Shown: positions 45,501 through 54,235 of the stretch, in pieces | Layout: each line of letters opens with the position of its first letter | How positions within the stretch are numbered: position 1 is the first letter of the stretch | Assembly (NCBI GenBank): GCA_049840595.1 | Contig: JASGKO010000008.1 | Coordinates: 62,001-126,000, forward strand | Length of the DNA: 64,000 nt | From: JASGKO01 sp049840595 | Lineage (GTDB): Bacteria > Verrucomicrobiota > Verrucomicrobiia > Chthoniobacterales > Chthoniobacteraceae | Reading direction: 5' to 3' | Notes under the pieces: model-generated | The model's input: only the letters and a program-made list of their open reading frames with translations | What the model was told of the DNA's origin: nothing | The model's database searches: none | Made by a program: the position numbers and the translations under genes

Positions 45501-48444
45501 GGGCTTCCTGCAAAAAGGCCTTGGGCTGCAAATCGGGACGGCGACTTTGGATCGGCTCGATGAAGACGGCGGCGAGTTCGTTCGCATGCGCCTGCAGGAG
45601 ATCGAGCGATTCCTCGGTGCCGTAATCGAGCACCAGCACATCGCCGACGATGTGCTGCGGGATGCCGGGAGCGACCGGGAGGCTGCGGCGCTGGCCGTTG
45701 GAAACGGCGGCGCGGACGAGCACCTCATCGTTGATGCCGTGGAAACCGCCGGTGGTGGCGATGCGGGTGCGGCCAGTGACGGTGCGGGCGATGCGCGCGG
45801 CGGCGAGCACGGCCTCGGAACCGGTATTGCAAAAGGCGGCGCGCTCGTGACCGGTAAGCTCGCACATGAGTTTTGCGACGTCGCCCGCGAGCGGGGATTG
45901 CGGGCCGACCTCGATGCCGGTCCGGAGCTGGTTCTCAATCGCCTCGGTGATGAAGGCGGGGGCGTGGCCGAGAATATTGGTGCCGAAGCCCATCGTGAGG
46001 TCGATGTATTCGTTGCCATCCACATCCCAGAAGCGCGCGCCGACGGAGCGGGTGGTGATGATGGGATAGACCATCTCCTTCCAGAACACGCGGAAGCCGG
46101 AGACGCTGCGGGGATCGGCGAAATGCTTGCGGTCGCGCTGGGTGCGGCGCTTGGATTCCGGCGTCTTGCGGACGGTGCGCTCGATGAGGGCGTCGAGATG
46201 GCGTTGCTGGCGCTCGGTGAAGCCGCCGCTGGTGCTCTTCTCAATCGGACGATAGGGGCCGAAAGCCTTGGCGGCGGGCGCGGGGACGGATTCGCGGGTG
46301 GCGACCGCTTTGGCCGCAGTGGGAGCGGCAGTGCCGGGCTTGGCGACGGCGTGGGCATCGAGATAAGCGACGATGCCGCCGAGGGTGGTCAGCTCTTCGA
46401 GCAACTGGCGGAAAGTGATTTTGACGCCAAAGCGTTTGCGAAACTCATGGGCGGCCTGGGTGAGGACGAGCGAGTCGAAGCCAAGCTCGAACAGGCTGGC
46501 CTCCGCGGCGGCGCCGTCGAGTTCGAGGCCGGAGAGGCCCGCGAGCAAATGTTTGACTTCCGCCAGCAGGGCTTCCGGGCTGGGCTTGACCGTTCCGGCG
46601 GGCAGTTCCGGCTCTGGAACTGTGGCGGGAGCGGCGATTGCAACCGGGGCGGCAGCGGGCTTGGAAACGGGTGGCTCGACCCAGTAGCGCTGGCGCTGGA
46701 AAGGATAGGTGGGCAGGGGAATGCGGTGGCGCAACTCGGCGGAAAGCTCGTAATAAAGCGGCCAGCGGACCATTTCGCCCTGGAGCCAGCGTTGGGCGAG
46801 ATCGCCAAACGGAGTGCTCGCCGTCATGCTCTGCGCGGGCTTGGGCGAGACGTGGCGAGTGGGTTTGCGGCCCTGATCGCCGGAGCCGAGCGCGGCAATG
46901 GCATCCGCGGCATCGGTCGCGAAGACCATCCGGCGATAATTGAAGGCGCGGCGGCCGACTTGCAGGGTGTAGGCGACATCGGCGAGATTCGCCTGCGGGT
47001 GTTGTTGCAGCCATTTCCGCAGATTTTCGGTGGCGGTCTCCAGCGCGGCCTCGGAGCGGGCCGAGACGAGAAGGAGATGCGTCTTGCGGGAAGAGGGCGA
47101 GTAGGGGACGACCGGCGACTCCTCCAGCACGACGTGCGCATTGGTGCCGCCGACGCCAAAGGAGCTGACGCCCGCGCGCCGCGGCTGGCGGCCCTTGGGC
47201 TTCCAGTCGGTGAGCTCGGTGACGACGCGGAAGGGCGAGTTGTCGTAGGCAATCTTTGGATTCGGGCTCTTGAAATGGAGGCTGGGCGGGATCTGCCCAT
47301 GTTCCAGCGCGAGGGTGGTCTTGATGAGACCGGCGACGCCCGCCGCAGTTTCGAGGTGGCCGAGATTGGTCTTGAGCGAACCGAGATGGCAGAAACCGGA
47401 TGCGGTGGTGGTGGTGCGGAAGGCCTGGGTGAGGGCGGCCATCTCAATGGGGTCGCCGAGCGGGGTGGCGGTGCCGTGGGCTTCCACGTAGGATACGGAC
47501 TCCGCGGTGATGCCCGCGACGGCATGGGCGAGGGCGATGACCTCGGCCTGGCCGGCGACGCTCGGGGCGGTGTAGCTGACCTTGCCCGCGCCATCGTTGT
47601 TGACCGCGAAGCCTTTGATAACGGCGTGAATGTGGTCGCCATCCTCGATTGCTTCGTCGAGCCGCTTGAGCATGACGAGGCCCGCGCCGCTGCCGAAGAC
47701 GGTGCCGGTGGCATCTTTGTCGAACGCGCGGCAGTGGCCGTCGAAAGAGCCGATTGCGCCCTCCTGGTAAACGTGGCCGCGATGCTGCGGGAAGGAAATG
47801 GAAACGCCGCCCGCGAGCGCGACGTCGCATTGATAGGCGAGAAGCGACTGGCAGGCCTGGCTGATCGCGACGAGCGAGGTGGAGCAGGCCGTCTGCACGG
47901 TGATGCTCGGGCCCTTGAGGTTCAGCTTGTACGAAAGGCGGGTGGCGAGGTAGTCCTTGTCCGTGCCGAGGAGGAGCTGGTAGCCATCGGTCTGAAAATC
48001 GCGGACGAACTGTTCGATCGCGTGGCGGTCGCCGCAAAGGTTGTTGAGGAAATAGGTGTTGAGACTCGCCCCGGCGAAGACGCCGACGCTGCCGGTGATC
48101 TGGTCGGAGACGTAGCCCGCGTTTTCAAAGGCTTCCCAGGCCAGTTCCAGCATGATGCGGTGCTGGGGATCGGTGAGCTCCGCCTCGCGGGGCTGCATGT
48201 TGAAGAAATCGGCATCGAAGAGGTCCACGCCCTCCAGCATGGAGCGGGCGGGGACGTAGAGCGGGTTGTTGAGCGCATCCGCGCTGACGCCGGCGGCGAG
48301 CAATTCCTCGCGCGAGAAGCGGTGAATGGATTCCACGCCGTCCCGCAGATTCTTCCAAAACGAATCGAGATCACCGGCGCCGGGAAAGCGACCGGCCATG
48401 CCGATAATTGCAATGCTGCTGCCATCTGAGACCGATTGTTCCAT
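39535..48444 (-). CDS. hybrid PKS-NRPS: KS-ACP-aminotransferase-monooxygenase-C-A-PCP-sulfotransferase, three frame breaks
   Basis: About 2,970 residues. KS (10-440): Cys187 in TACSTSL, His323 in EAHGTATPLG, His363 in NLGHLE. No acyltransferase follows; instead a KS-AT linker (about 450-530) runs straight to a post-AT tail (LPTYPFQRQRYWV, 577-589). ACP: LFELGFDSL, Ser658. PLP aminotransferase of the GSA type: Lys1023 in GTWGKIIGGGMP. Luciferase-like FMN monooxygenase (TIGR04020 type) from about 1235, interrupted by a break near 44231. Then C (HHLLGNG), A (TSGSTGQPKG, FDVSVWEFF, NLYGPTEAAVD; code D-V-W-H-I-S-L-V-D-K, a serine code) with breaks near 41654 and 41276, PCP (FFDLGGDSLLGLRVV) and a sulfotransferase (FILSPMRSGSTLTRVMLSAHP, the PAPS-binding loop). 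Extends, aminates, hydroxylates and sulfates a chain received from the A-PCP protein encoded upstream. Confidence 0.9.
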
Positions 48445-48446
48445 AC

Positions 48447-50276
48447 CTATAAATTCCGCAGAGTGGTGGCGCGGGCGCGGGCCTGTTGCTGGCGCGCGGC
48501 GCGACTGGCCACTCCGGCGAGGGCGGCGGTGGGGGACGCATCGAGTGCCGCCGTAAAGGACTCGATGGTGGGGTGTTCAAAAAGCTGGGTGACTTCCACG
48601 CTGCGCTCGAGCCGCTGGGAGAGCCGTTGCTGGAGCTGGGTGATGAGCAGGGAGGTGCCGCCGAGGTCGAAAAAGTTCTGCGTGGGATCGACGGTGGGGA
48701 GCTGGAGAAGCTCGCACCAGCAGGCGGTGACGATGGCCAGAGTGGTTTCGCCGCCGACCGGGGTGGGGGCGGCGGGAGCCGGGGGTGTCGCTACTCCGGG
48801 GGCGAGCGCGCGGCGATCCACTTTTCCGCTGGGGGTAAGCGGGAGGCTGGCGACCGGGTAATAGCGGGCGGGGACCATGTAGGGGGGAAGCTGCTGCGAG
48901 GCAAAGGCGCGCAGCTCCTGCTCGTCGAGGGTGGCACTTTCCACCGGAACAATGAAGGCAAAAAGTCGGTTATCCGCAGCGGTGACCGCGGCCTGGCGGA
49001 TGGCGGGATGTTGCTCGAGCAGATTTTCAATCTCGCCGGGCTCGATGCGGTAGCCGCTGACCTTGACCTGATCGTCCACGCGGCCGAGGAACTGGAGATC
49101 ACCCTCGGGCAGCGGCTGGGCGAGGTCGCCGGTGCGGTAGAAGGTCATGCCGGGGAAAGCGGGGTCCGCCACGAAACGCCCGGCGGTGAGCTCGGGGGCA
49201 TCGAGATAGCCGCGCGCGACGCAGACGCCCCCGGCGCTGATTTCCCCGACTTCTTCGTAAAGCCCCAGCGAATTCTGCGGGAGCAGGTGGAGGGTGACAT
49301 TGGTAATCGGCTGGCCGATGGGGGGCAGCGCGGGCCAGGTGGAAGGCGGACCGCTGAGGGTGTGGGCGGTGATGACGTGGGTCTCGGCGGGGCCGTAGTG
49401 ATTGTGCAGCGAGCACTCCGGCAGGTGCTGGAAAAAGGAACGGACGGCGCTGGTGATCTTGAGTTGCTCGCCGGCGGCGAAGACGTGGCGGAGGCTGGTG
49501 GGAAGTGGCTCCACGGCGGTCTCGGCGAGGGTGTGCAGGGCGACGACGGGGCAGAAGAGCGCCTCGACCTCGTGGCGGATGAGGTGCTGGAGCAGGGCGA
49601 AGGGATCGCGGCGGACGAGATCGGAGATCATCACCACCGCGCCCCCGGCATGCCAGGCGGTGAAGATTTCCTGAAACGAGACATCGAAGCTGGGCGAGGA
49701 AAATTGCAGGGTGCGGGCGGTGGTGACCGGGTAGGTCTCGACGTGCCACTCGATGAGATTCACCAGCGCGCGGTGGGGCATGGCGACGGCCTTGGGACGA
49801 CCGGTGGAGCCGGAGGTGTAGAGGACGTAGGCGAGATGCTCCGGGGTAAGCACGGGCGCGGGCGGGAGGGCGCAGGTTTCCTCCCAGCCATGGAGATTAA
49901 GGGCGCGCGGATGCGTGGTGGCGAGGTCGTGGAGATCCTCGCCGCGATGGAAAAAGGTATGGGCCTGCGAATGGGAAAGCATGTAGGCCAGCCGCTCGCG
50001 AGGATAGGCGGGATCGAGCGGGACACAGGCACCACCGGCCTTGAGGATGGCAAGGAGCGCGATGATCGACTCGACCGAGCGGTTGGCGAGGAAGGCGACG
50101 CGGTCGTCGGGCTGGAGGCCGGAGGCGACAAGGCGATGGGCGAGGGCGTTCGAGAGGCCGTCGAGCTCGCCGTAGGAAAGCTGGCGCTGACCGTGGATGA
50201 GGGCGCAACTGGCGGGAGCGAGCGCGGCGCGGGCGCTGAAAAGCCGGTGCAACAACGTGATGGGCGCATCCGTCAT
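48447..50276 (-). CDS. starter NRPS module A-PCP (proline-type code)
   Basis: A 609-residue protein: an adenylation domain (about 10-510) that activates an amino acid as AMP-ester, and a carrier domain (NFFDLGGTSLLITQLQQ, about 540-600). Core motifs: LYTSGSTGRPKAV, FDVSFQEIFTAW, FAAGEQLKI, NHYGPAETHVITA and SGKVDRRAL. My pocket reading is D-V-Q-L-F-A-H-V-I-K, eight of ten matching the known proline code D-V-Q-L-I-A-H-V-V-K. Its lack of a C domain and its place before the KS protein (2 nt gap) mark it as the loading module of the assembly line. The ATG at 50276 starts just before the conserved LLHRLFSARAAL; an earlier ATG at 50396 lacks coding character. Confidence 0.88.
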   Translation of the reverse strand: MTDAPITLLHRLFSARAALAPASCALIHGQRQLSYGELDGLSNALAHRLVASGLQPDDRVAFLANRSVESIIALLAILKAGGACVPLDPAYPRERLAYMLSHSQAHTFFHRGEDLHDLATTHPRALNLHGWEETCALPPAPVLTPEHLAYVLYTSGSTGRPKAVAMPHRALVNLIEWHVETYPVTTARTLQFSSPSFDVSFQEIFTAWHAGGAVVMISDLVRRDPFALLQHLIRHEVEALFCPVVALHTLAETAVEPLPTSLRHVFAAGEQLKITSAVRSFFQHLPECSLHNHYGPAETHVITAHTLSGPPSTWPALPPIGQPITNVTLHLLPQNSLGLYEEVGEISAGGVCVARGYLDAPELTAGRFVADPAFPGMTFYRTGDLAQPLPEGDLQFLGRVDDQVKVSGYRIEPGEIENLLEQHPAIRQAAVTAADNRLFAFIVPVESATLDEQELRAFASQQLPPYMVPARYYPVASLPLTPSGKVDRRALAPGVATPPAPAAPTPVGGETTLAIVTACWCELLQLPTVDPTQNFFDLGGTSLLITQLQQRLSQRLERSVEVTQLFEHPTIESFTAALDASPTAALAGVASRAARQQQARARATTLRNL

Positions 50277-50405
50277 TCCTTCATTTTCAATCGCATCAGC
50301 GTTGTTTTGCCGCACACTTGTCGCTTGCATTCGGTCTCGGGTGAATTTTAGATGCTTATTTAAGCAAAGGTTATGCCAGCACACTTGGTCTCGCAAAAAT
50401 AAAAC
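50277..50405. promoter_or_regulatory. divergent intergenic region upstream of the long operon
   Basis: This 129-bp AT-richer gap must drive the 16-gene minus-strand run and the plus-strand acetyltransferase gene. It holds a palindrome TGCTTATTTAAGCA (50353-50366) flanked by a direct repeat GCACACTTG (50312-50320 and 50379-50387), and GGTCTCG also occurs twice nearby. These look like an operator, but no regulator gene is adjacent. I see no strong consensus promoter hexamers. Confidence 0.4.
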
Positions 50406-50954
50406 ATGGATTTGTCCTCTTATTCAGTGCGGGATTTTGACCGGGGTGCCCCGAAGTGGCTGGAGGTGGGCTGGGTGGTGGTGAAAAACCTCATTTTTCT
50501 CAGTTCGTGGCCGTGGCCATCGGCACTGAAGGTGGCGCTCTTGAGGGCTTTCGGCGCGAAAGTGGGAACCGGGGTGGTGATCCGCTCGCGGGTGAACATT
50601 ACTTTCCCCTGGCGCGTAACCATTGGCAATCACGTCTGGATCGGGGATGAGGTGTTCATTTTGAGCCTCGCGCCGGTGACGATCGGGTCGAATGTGTGCA
50701 TTTCGCAGCGGGCGTTTCTTTGCGCGGGCTCGCATGATTTTCGCAAGCCGGGGTTTGATTTGATGACCCAGCCGATCACGATCGGGGACGAGTGCTGGGT
50801 GGCGTCGCAGGTGTTTGTGGCGGCGGGGGTGGAGATCGGGGCGCGGACGGTGGTGGGGGCGGGGGGCGTGGTGGTGAAGAGCCTGCCGCCGGGAGTTTTT
50901 GCGGGGGGGAATCCGGCCAAGGTGGTGCGGACGCGGGATGAGGCCAATGGCTAG
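50406..50954 (+). CDS. WcaF-like sugar O-acetyltransferase
   Basis: A 182-residue hexapeptide-repeat enzyme of the colanic-acid acetyltransferase type. Following a long N-terminal helix (KWLEVGWVVVKNLIFLSSWPW), the beta-helix turns run from about residue 55 to 165: VTIGNHVWIGDE, VTIGSNVCISQR, ITIGDECWVASQV, VEIGARTVVGAGGVV. The catalytic-type His is in CAGSHDFRKPGFDLM (about 110) and the end FAGGNPAKVVR is typical. It transfers acetyl from acetyl-CoA to a cell-surface sugar. It diverges from the assembly-line operon and is separated from the next genes by a repeat stretch. Confidence 0.82.
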   Translation: MDLSSYSVRDFDRGAPKWLEVGWVVVKNLIFLSSWPWPSALKVALLRAFGAKVGTGVVIRSRVNITFPWRVTIGNHVWIGDEVFILSLAPVTIGSNVCISQRAFLCAGSHDFRKPGFDLMTQPITIGDECWVASQVFVAAGVEIGARTVVGAGGVVVKSLPPGVFAGGNPAKVVRTRDEANG

Positions 50955-51283
50955 GGGGCGACGAAGAGGGGATTATTTAACCACGAAGACACGAGGGCAC
51001 GAAGGGGGAAGGAGTAGAATGGCTCTCAAGGATTGGAAGCGGGCTGGAGCCGCGCGGACGATTGCGTTCCCAATGATATTGGGCTGCGCGTTGGGGGCGA
51101 GACATGTCTCGCGTGGAGAAAGCGGCGACGGGTCGCCGCAGTCCAAGGGCGTGGAGACGAAAGGGAGTTTTTGCGCAAAGTTAGTTTCTCTTGCCATCAG
51201 GACCACCAGCCACGGTTGCTGGTTCGTGGGGAGGGGAGAGTGCGACGGTCATAGACCGCCGCTACAGGTGGGGAGGTGGGGAT
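50955..51283. repeat. 329-bp gene-free stretch of palindromic repeats
   Basis: No gene is supported. The interval is packed with inverted repeats: a perfect 16-nt palindrome GCGAGACATGTCTCGC (51097-51112), a hairpin GCGGCGAC-GG-GTCGCCGC (51122-51139) and a 26-nt sequence around CGGTCATAGACCG (51242-51267) found unchanged at 59286-59311. A partial copy of the CCACGAAGACACGA repeat (50981-50994) is also present at 57748-57761. They look like dispersed intergenic hairpin elements. Confidence 0.75.
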
Positions 51284-51499
51284 TTACCAGTTGGGGGCTT
51301 TTACGGCTTCGCTGCCGGTGGGGGGCTGCTGCTGGAAGTCGTGGACGAGCGAGTCGTGCTTGGGCTGCTCGGGATCGGGGTTGAGCGTGCCGCCGGGGGT
51401 GGGGGTTTGCTTATGCAGAGGAAGATCCGACGATGCGCAACCGGCGAAAGCGATGATCAGCAAACCGACGGAAGCCCCAGCGAGAAAATTGGTTTTCAT
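51284..51499 (-). CDS. small lipoprotein
   Basis: A 71-residue protein starting MKTNFLAGASVGLLIIAFAGC, a signal peptide ending in the lipobox FAGC, so it should be lipidated and exported. The mature part is short, Pro/Gln/Asp-rich and without a known motif (SSDLPLHKQTPTPGG...). I chose the ATG at 51499 over that at 51538 because it puts two residues before the hydrophobic core. A small structural or regulatory envelope lipoprotein is likely; nothing more can be said. Confidence 0.6.
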   Translation of the reverse strand: MKTNFLAGASVGLLIIAFAGCASSDLPLHKQTPTPGGTLNPDPEQPKHDSLVHDFQQQPPTGSEAVKAPNW

Positions 51500-51665
51500 C
51501 GACTCCAATTCGTAGCGTAAAGGCGCGCTGGACGGCAATTTTATAATGGCGCAAAAGCGGGGGGCGGCCCGGTCTGTCTTGACTTGGAAAGTGGATCATC
51601 AATAACTGGCGCGTGCTCCGCGCAAAACCTTCGCAAATCCCCGGTCCGGCATTCACTTTCTTCCC

Positions 51666-52751
51666 GTGCGTTTTCTGTTTCTAAACCAGTATTTTCCACC
51701 GGACCCGGCTCCGACAGGCATTCTGCTGCGGGAGCTGGGGGACGAGCTGGTGGCGCGCGGGCAGGAGGCGATTTATGTGGATGCGAGCCAGACCTACCGG
51801 AGCAAGCAAAAGGACCGGCTGCGGATCGTGCGCGAGTTGCGCGGGCTGGTGGCGATGGCGTGGCGGGCGCTGAGTGCGCGCAGGCCGGACGTGATCATTT
51901 CCGCGACCTCGCCGCCGTGCCTGCATGTGGGGGCGGTGCTGCTGGCGAAGCTGCGCGGGGCGCGGGTGTACCACTGGCTGATGGATATGTATCCGGAGCT
52001 GGCGGTGTCGCTGGGCGAGGTGAAGCCGGGGGTCGTTTCGCGGATGCTTTCCGCGGCGATGGGATGGGCGTATCGCAACAGCACCGTGATCGCGCTCGAC
52101 GAGGACATGGCGGAGAAGCTGCGGGGCTATGGAGCGCAGGCGGAAGTGATCGCGCCGTGGGTGCTGAAGCCTTTATTGAAGCCGGTGGGCGAGCCGAAGT
52201 TCGCCGTTTCCACGACGCCGCCGGCGTGGGTGTATTCGGGAAATCTGGGGCGGGCGCACGAGTGGAAGACGCTGCTGGAGGCGCAGGCGATTTTGGAAAA
52301 AGCGGGGCTGCCAGTGGTGCTGCGGTTCCAAGGGGGCGGCGGTTCGCGCGGGCCGGCCACGGAGTATGTGGCGACGCTGGGGCTGAAGCAGGTGGAGTGG
52401 TGCGACTATGTGCCGGAGGAACAGTTGCGCGGGGTGCTCTTGAGTGCGGGGGCGCTGGTGGTGACGCAGAAGCCGGAGGTGCAGGGGCTGCTGTGGCCGA
52501 GCAAGCTGGCGCTGCTACTCGATCTGGGGCGACCGATTCTGTGGGTGGGACCGGCGGATGGGGCGGTGGCGCGGCAGTTATCCGGGATTCCGCATTCCGG
52601 CACCTTTGCGCCGGGGGAGTCTCTCAAAATTGCGGATTGGTTGAAAAAAACGCTGCTGGAATCCCCACCGCAAACCGTGCATACCTCGGATGCCGCCGAA
52701 ATCCGGCAAAAATCCCTCCAAAAATGGACGCAAATTCTCAACTTGGTGTGA
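51666..52751 (+). CDS. GT4-like glycosyltransferase
   Basis: A 361-residue GT-B enzyme beginning with GTG (FLFLNQYFPPDPAPTGILL). The acceptor domain has DVIISATSPPCLHVGAVLLAK near residue 78 and ARVYHWLMDMYPELAVSLG near 97, close to lipopolysaccharide and WcaI-like glycosyltransferases. The donor side has AWVYSGNLGRAHEWKTLL near 185 with the usual Gly-rich loop. Codon usage is strongly GC-rich as in its neighbours. It is upstream of the WecA-like initiating transferase and probably acts in the same glycan pathway. Confidence 0.82.
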   Translation: MRFLFLNQYFPPDPAPTGILLRELGDELVARGQEAIYVDASQTYRSKQKDRLRIVRELRGLVAMAWRALSARRPDVIISATSPPCLHVGAVLLAKLRGARVYHWLMDMYPELAVSLGEVKPGVVSRMLSAAMGWAYRNSTVIALDEDMAEKLRGYGAQAEVIAPWVLKPLLKPVGEPKFAVSTTPPAWVYSGNLGRAHEWKTLLEAQAILEKAGLPVVLRFQGGGGSRGPATEYVATLGLKQVEWCDYVPEEQLRGVLLSAGALVVTQKPEVQGLLWPSKLALLLDLGRPILWVGPADGAVARQLSGIPHSGTFAPGESLKIADWLKKTLLESPPQTVHTSDAAEIRQKSLQKWTQILNLV

Positions 52752-52873
52752 AATCCGGGTCGTGGCATTTTTGTTGCTAAACAGAGTGGGACTGCGATGT
52801 GCCTCCGAAAATCCAGCCTGATTAGCTCCAGAACCGCCGACTCCAAAGACGACGTGGGAGGTGTCATCCGCCC

Positions 52874-54235
52874 ATGATTTTTTCGCTGATCTTCTTCATT
52901 AGCGCGTTTTTGCTCGCGCTGGTGATTACGCCGATTGTGATCAAGTTTTCCCAGCGCGGGATTGGCCTCGATCATGCCAACGAATCGCGCAAATCGCAGA
53001 CGGTGCCGATTCCCCGGCTCGGGGGGATCGGGATCATGGTGCCGCTGACGCTGGCGATGGGGGTGATCCTCCTCGTGCACCCGAATCAGATCGGGCAATG
53101 GCTTTCGCTTTATTTTGGGATGGCGCTCATTTTTACGCTCGGGCTGTGGGACGACATCAAGTCGGTGCGCGCCCGCTGGAAGCTGGTCGGGCAGATCGGG
53201 ATTGCGGTGCTGGTTTATTTTCTCGGGCTGAGCATTGATCGCGTGACCTACCCGATGGGGATGTGGTCGGTGCAACTGGGGGCGTGGAGTTTCTTCGCCA
53301 CGGTGTTCTGGCTGATCGCGGTGCCGAATATCGTGAATTTGATCGACGGCTTCGATGGCCTGGCGGGAGGGCTGGGGATGTTCATGGCGTTGACGCTGGG
53401 CATCGTGGCGCTGTATGCGCAGCAGCTTTCCGAGGCGTGGTATGCCTTTGCGATGGCGGGGGCGTTGCTCGGGTTCCTGTGCTTCAATTTTCCTCCGGCG
53501 CGGATTTATCTCGGGGATGGCGGGGCTTATCTCATTGGTTTTTTCATCGCGGGGCTTTCGCTGACCAGTTCGCAAAAGGGGTCGATCGCCGCCGTGCTGC
53601 TGGTGACGGTGGTGGCGCTGGGGATTCCGATTCTCGATACCTCGATGGCGCTGATTCGCCGGGCGTTGCGCGGCTTCCCGCTGTTCCACGCGGATGACGA
53701 GCACATTCACCACAAGCTGGAAAAGCTTGGCTTCTCCAAGCGGCGCATCGTGCTCGGGATGTACGGGGTGTGCGTGGTGCTGAGCGTGCTCGGCCTGAGC
53801 ATTATCTGGAGCCAGGGGCAGACGATTCCGATTGCGATCGGGGCGGTGTTTCTGCTCGCGTTATTTGCGTTGCGTTACCTTCTGTTCGTAAAGACGTGGG
53901 AGGACGCGATGAAGAAGATGGATCGCATGATCAGCCAGCGGCGGGTGGTGCAGTATGCGCTCCTGCAGGCGCAGGTGCTCGACCTGGAGGTGGATCGCTG
54001 CCGGCGTCCCACCGAGTTCTGGCCGATCTTTCACCAGACGCTCCACCGGGTGGGCTTTGTGGACAGCTCGAAGCAGCCGCTCGATGAGAATTATTGCGCG
54101 ATCGAAGTGAAATACAATGGCACGGTGCCGTGGACGCTCCACGCGCCGCTGAGTGAAGGAACCAAGATGGAATGGAAGCGAATCGCGGAGTGCTTTCGCC
54201 CCATCTATGTAAAGGCCAAGGCGAAATGGCGTTGA
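52874..54235 (+). CDS. WecA/TagO-like undecaprenyl-phosphate sugar-1-phosphate transferase
   Basis: A 453-residue member of the MraY/WecA family that links a sugar-1-phosphate to undecaprenyl phosphate, starting a surface glycan. About 10 membrane segments. Conserved cytoplasmic motifs: LWDDIKSVRARWK near residue 92 (Asp pair), VNLIDGFDGLAGG near 153, ARIYLGDGGAYLIGF near 211, and FHADDEHIHHKLEKLGFSKRR near 275 (His-rich loop). It is longer than WecA by about 100 residues because of a C-terminal cytoplasmic extension. The downstream ligase gene overlaps it by 10 nt. It probably initiates the glycan for this plus-strand set, and maybe also for the long operon, which has no initiating transferase of its own. 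Confidence 0.88.
   Translation: MIFSLIFFISAFLLALVITPIVIKFSQRGIGLDHANESRKSQTVPIPRLGGIGIMVPLTLAMGVILLVHPNQIGQWLSLYFGMALIFTLGLWDDIKSVRARWKLVGQIGIAVLVYFLGLSIDRVTYPMGMWSVQLGAWSFFATVFWLIAVPNIVNLIDGFDGLAGGLGMFMALTLGIVALYAQQLSEAWYAFAMAGALLGFLCFNFPPARIYLGDGGAYLIGFFIAGLSLTSSQKGSIAAVLLVTVVALGIPILDTSMALIRRALRGFPLFHADDEHIHHKLEKLGFSKRRIVLGMYGVCVVLSVLGLSIIWSQGQTIPIAIGAVFLLALFALRYLLFVKTWEDAMKKMDRMISQRRVVQYALLQAQVLDLEVDRCRRPTEFWPIFHQTLHRVGFVDSSKQPLDENYCAIEVKYNGTVPWTLHAPLSEGTKMEWKRIAECFRPIYVKAKAKWR

Noticed and set aside
44212..48429. 1,405-residue open frame on the plus strand opposite the PKS gene
   Set aside because: It mirrors the third-position GC bias of the minus-strand gene. It shows no domain motif, while the minus strand has complete KS, ACP and aminotransferase motifs.
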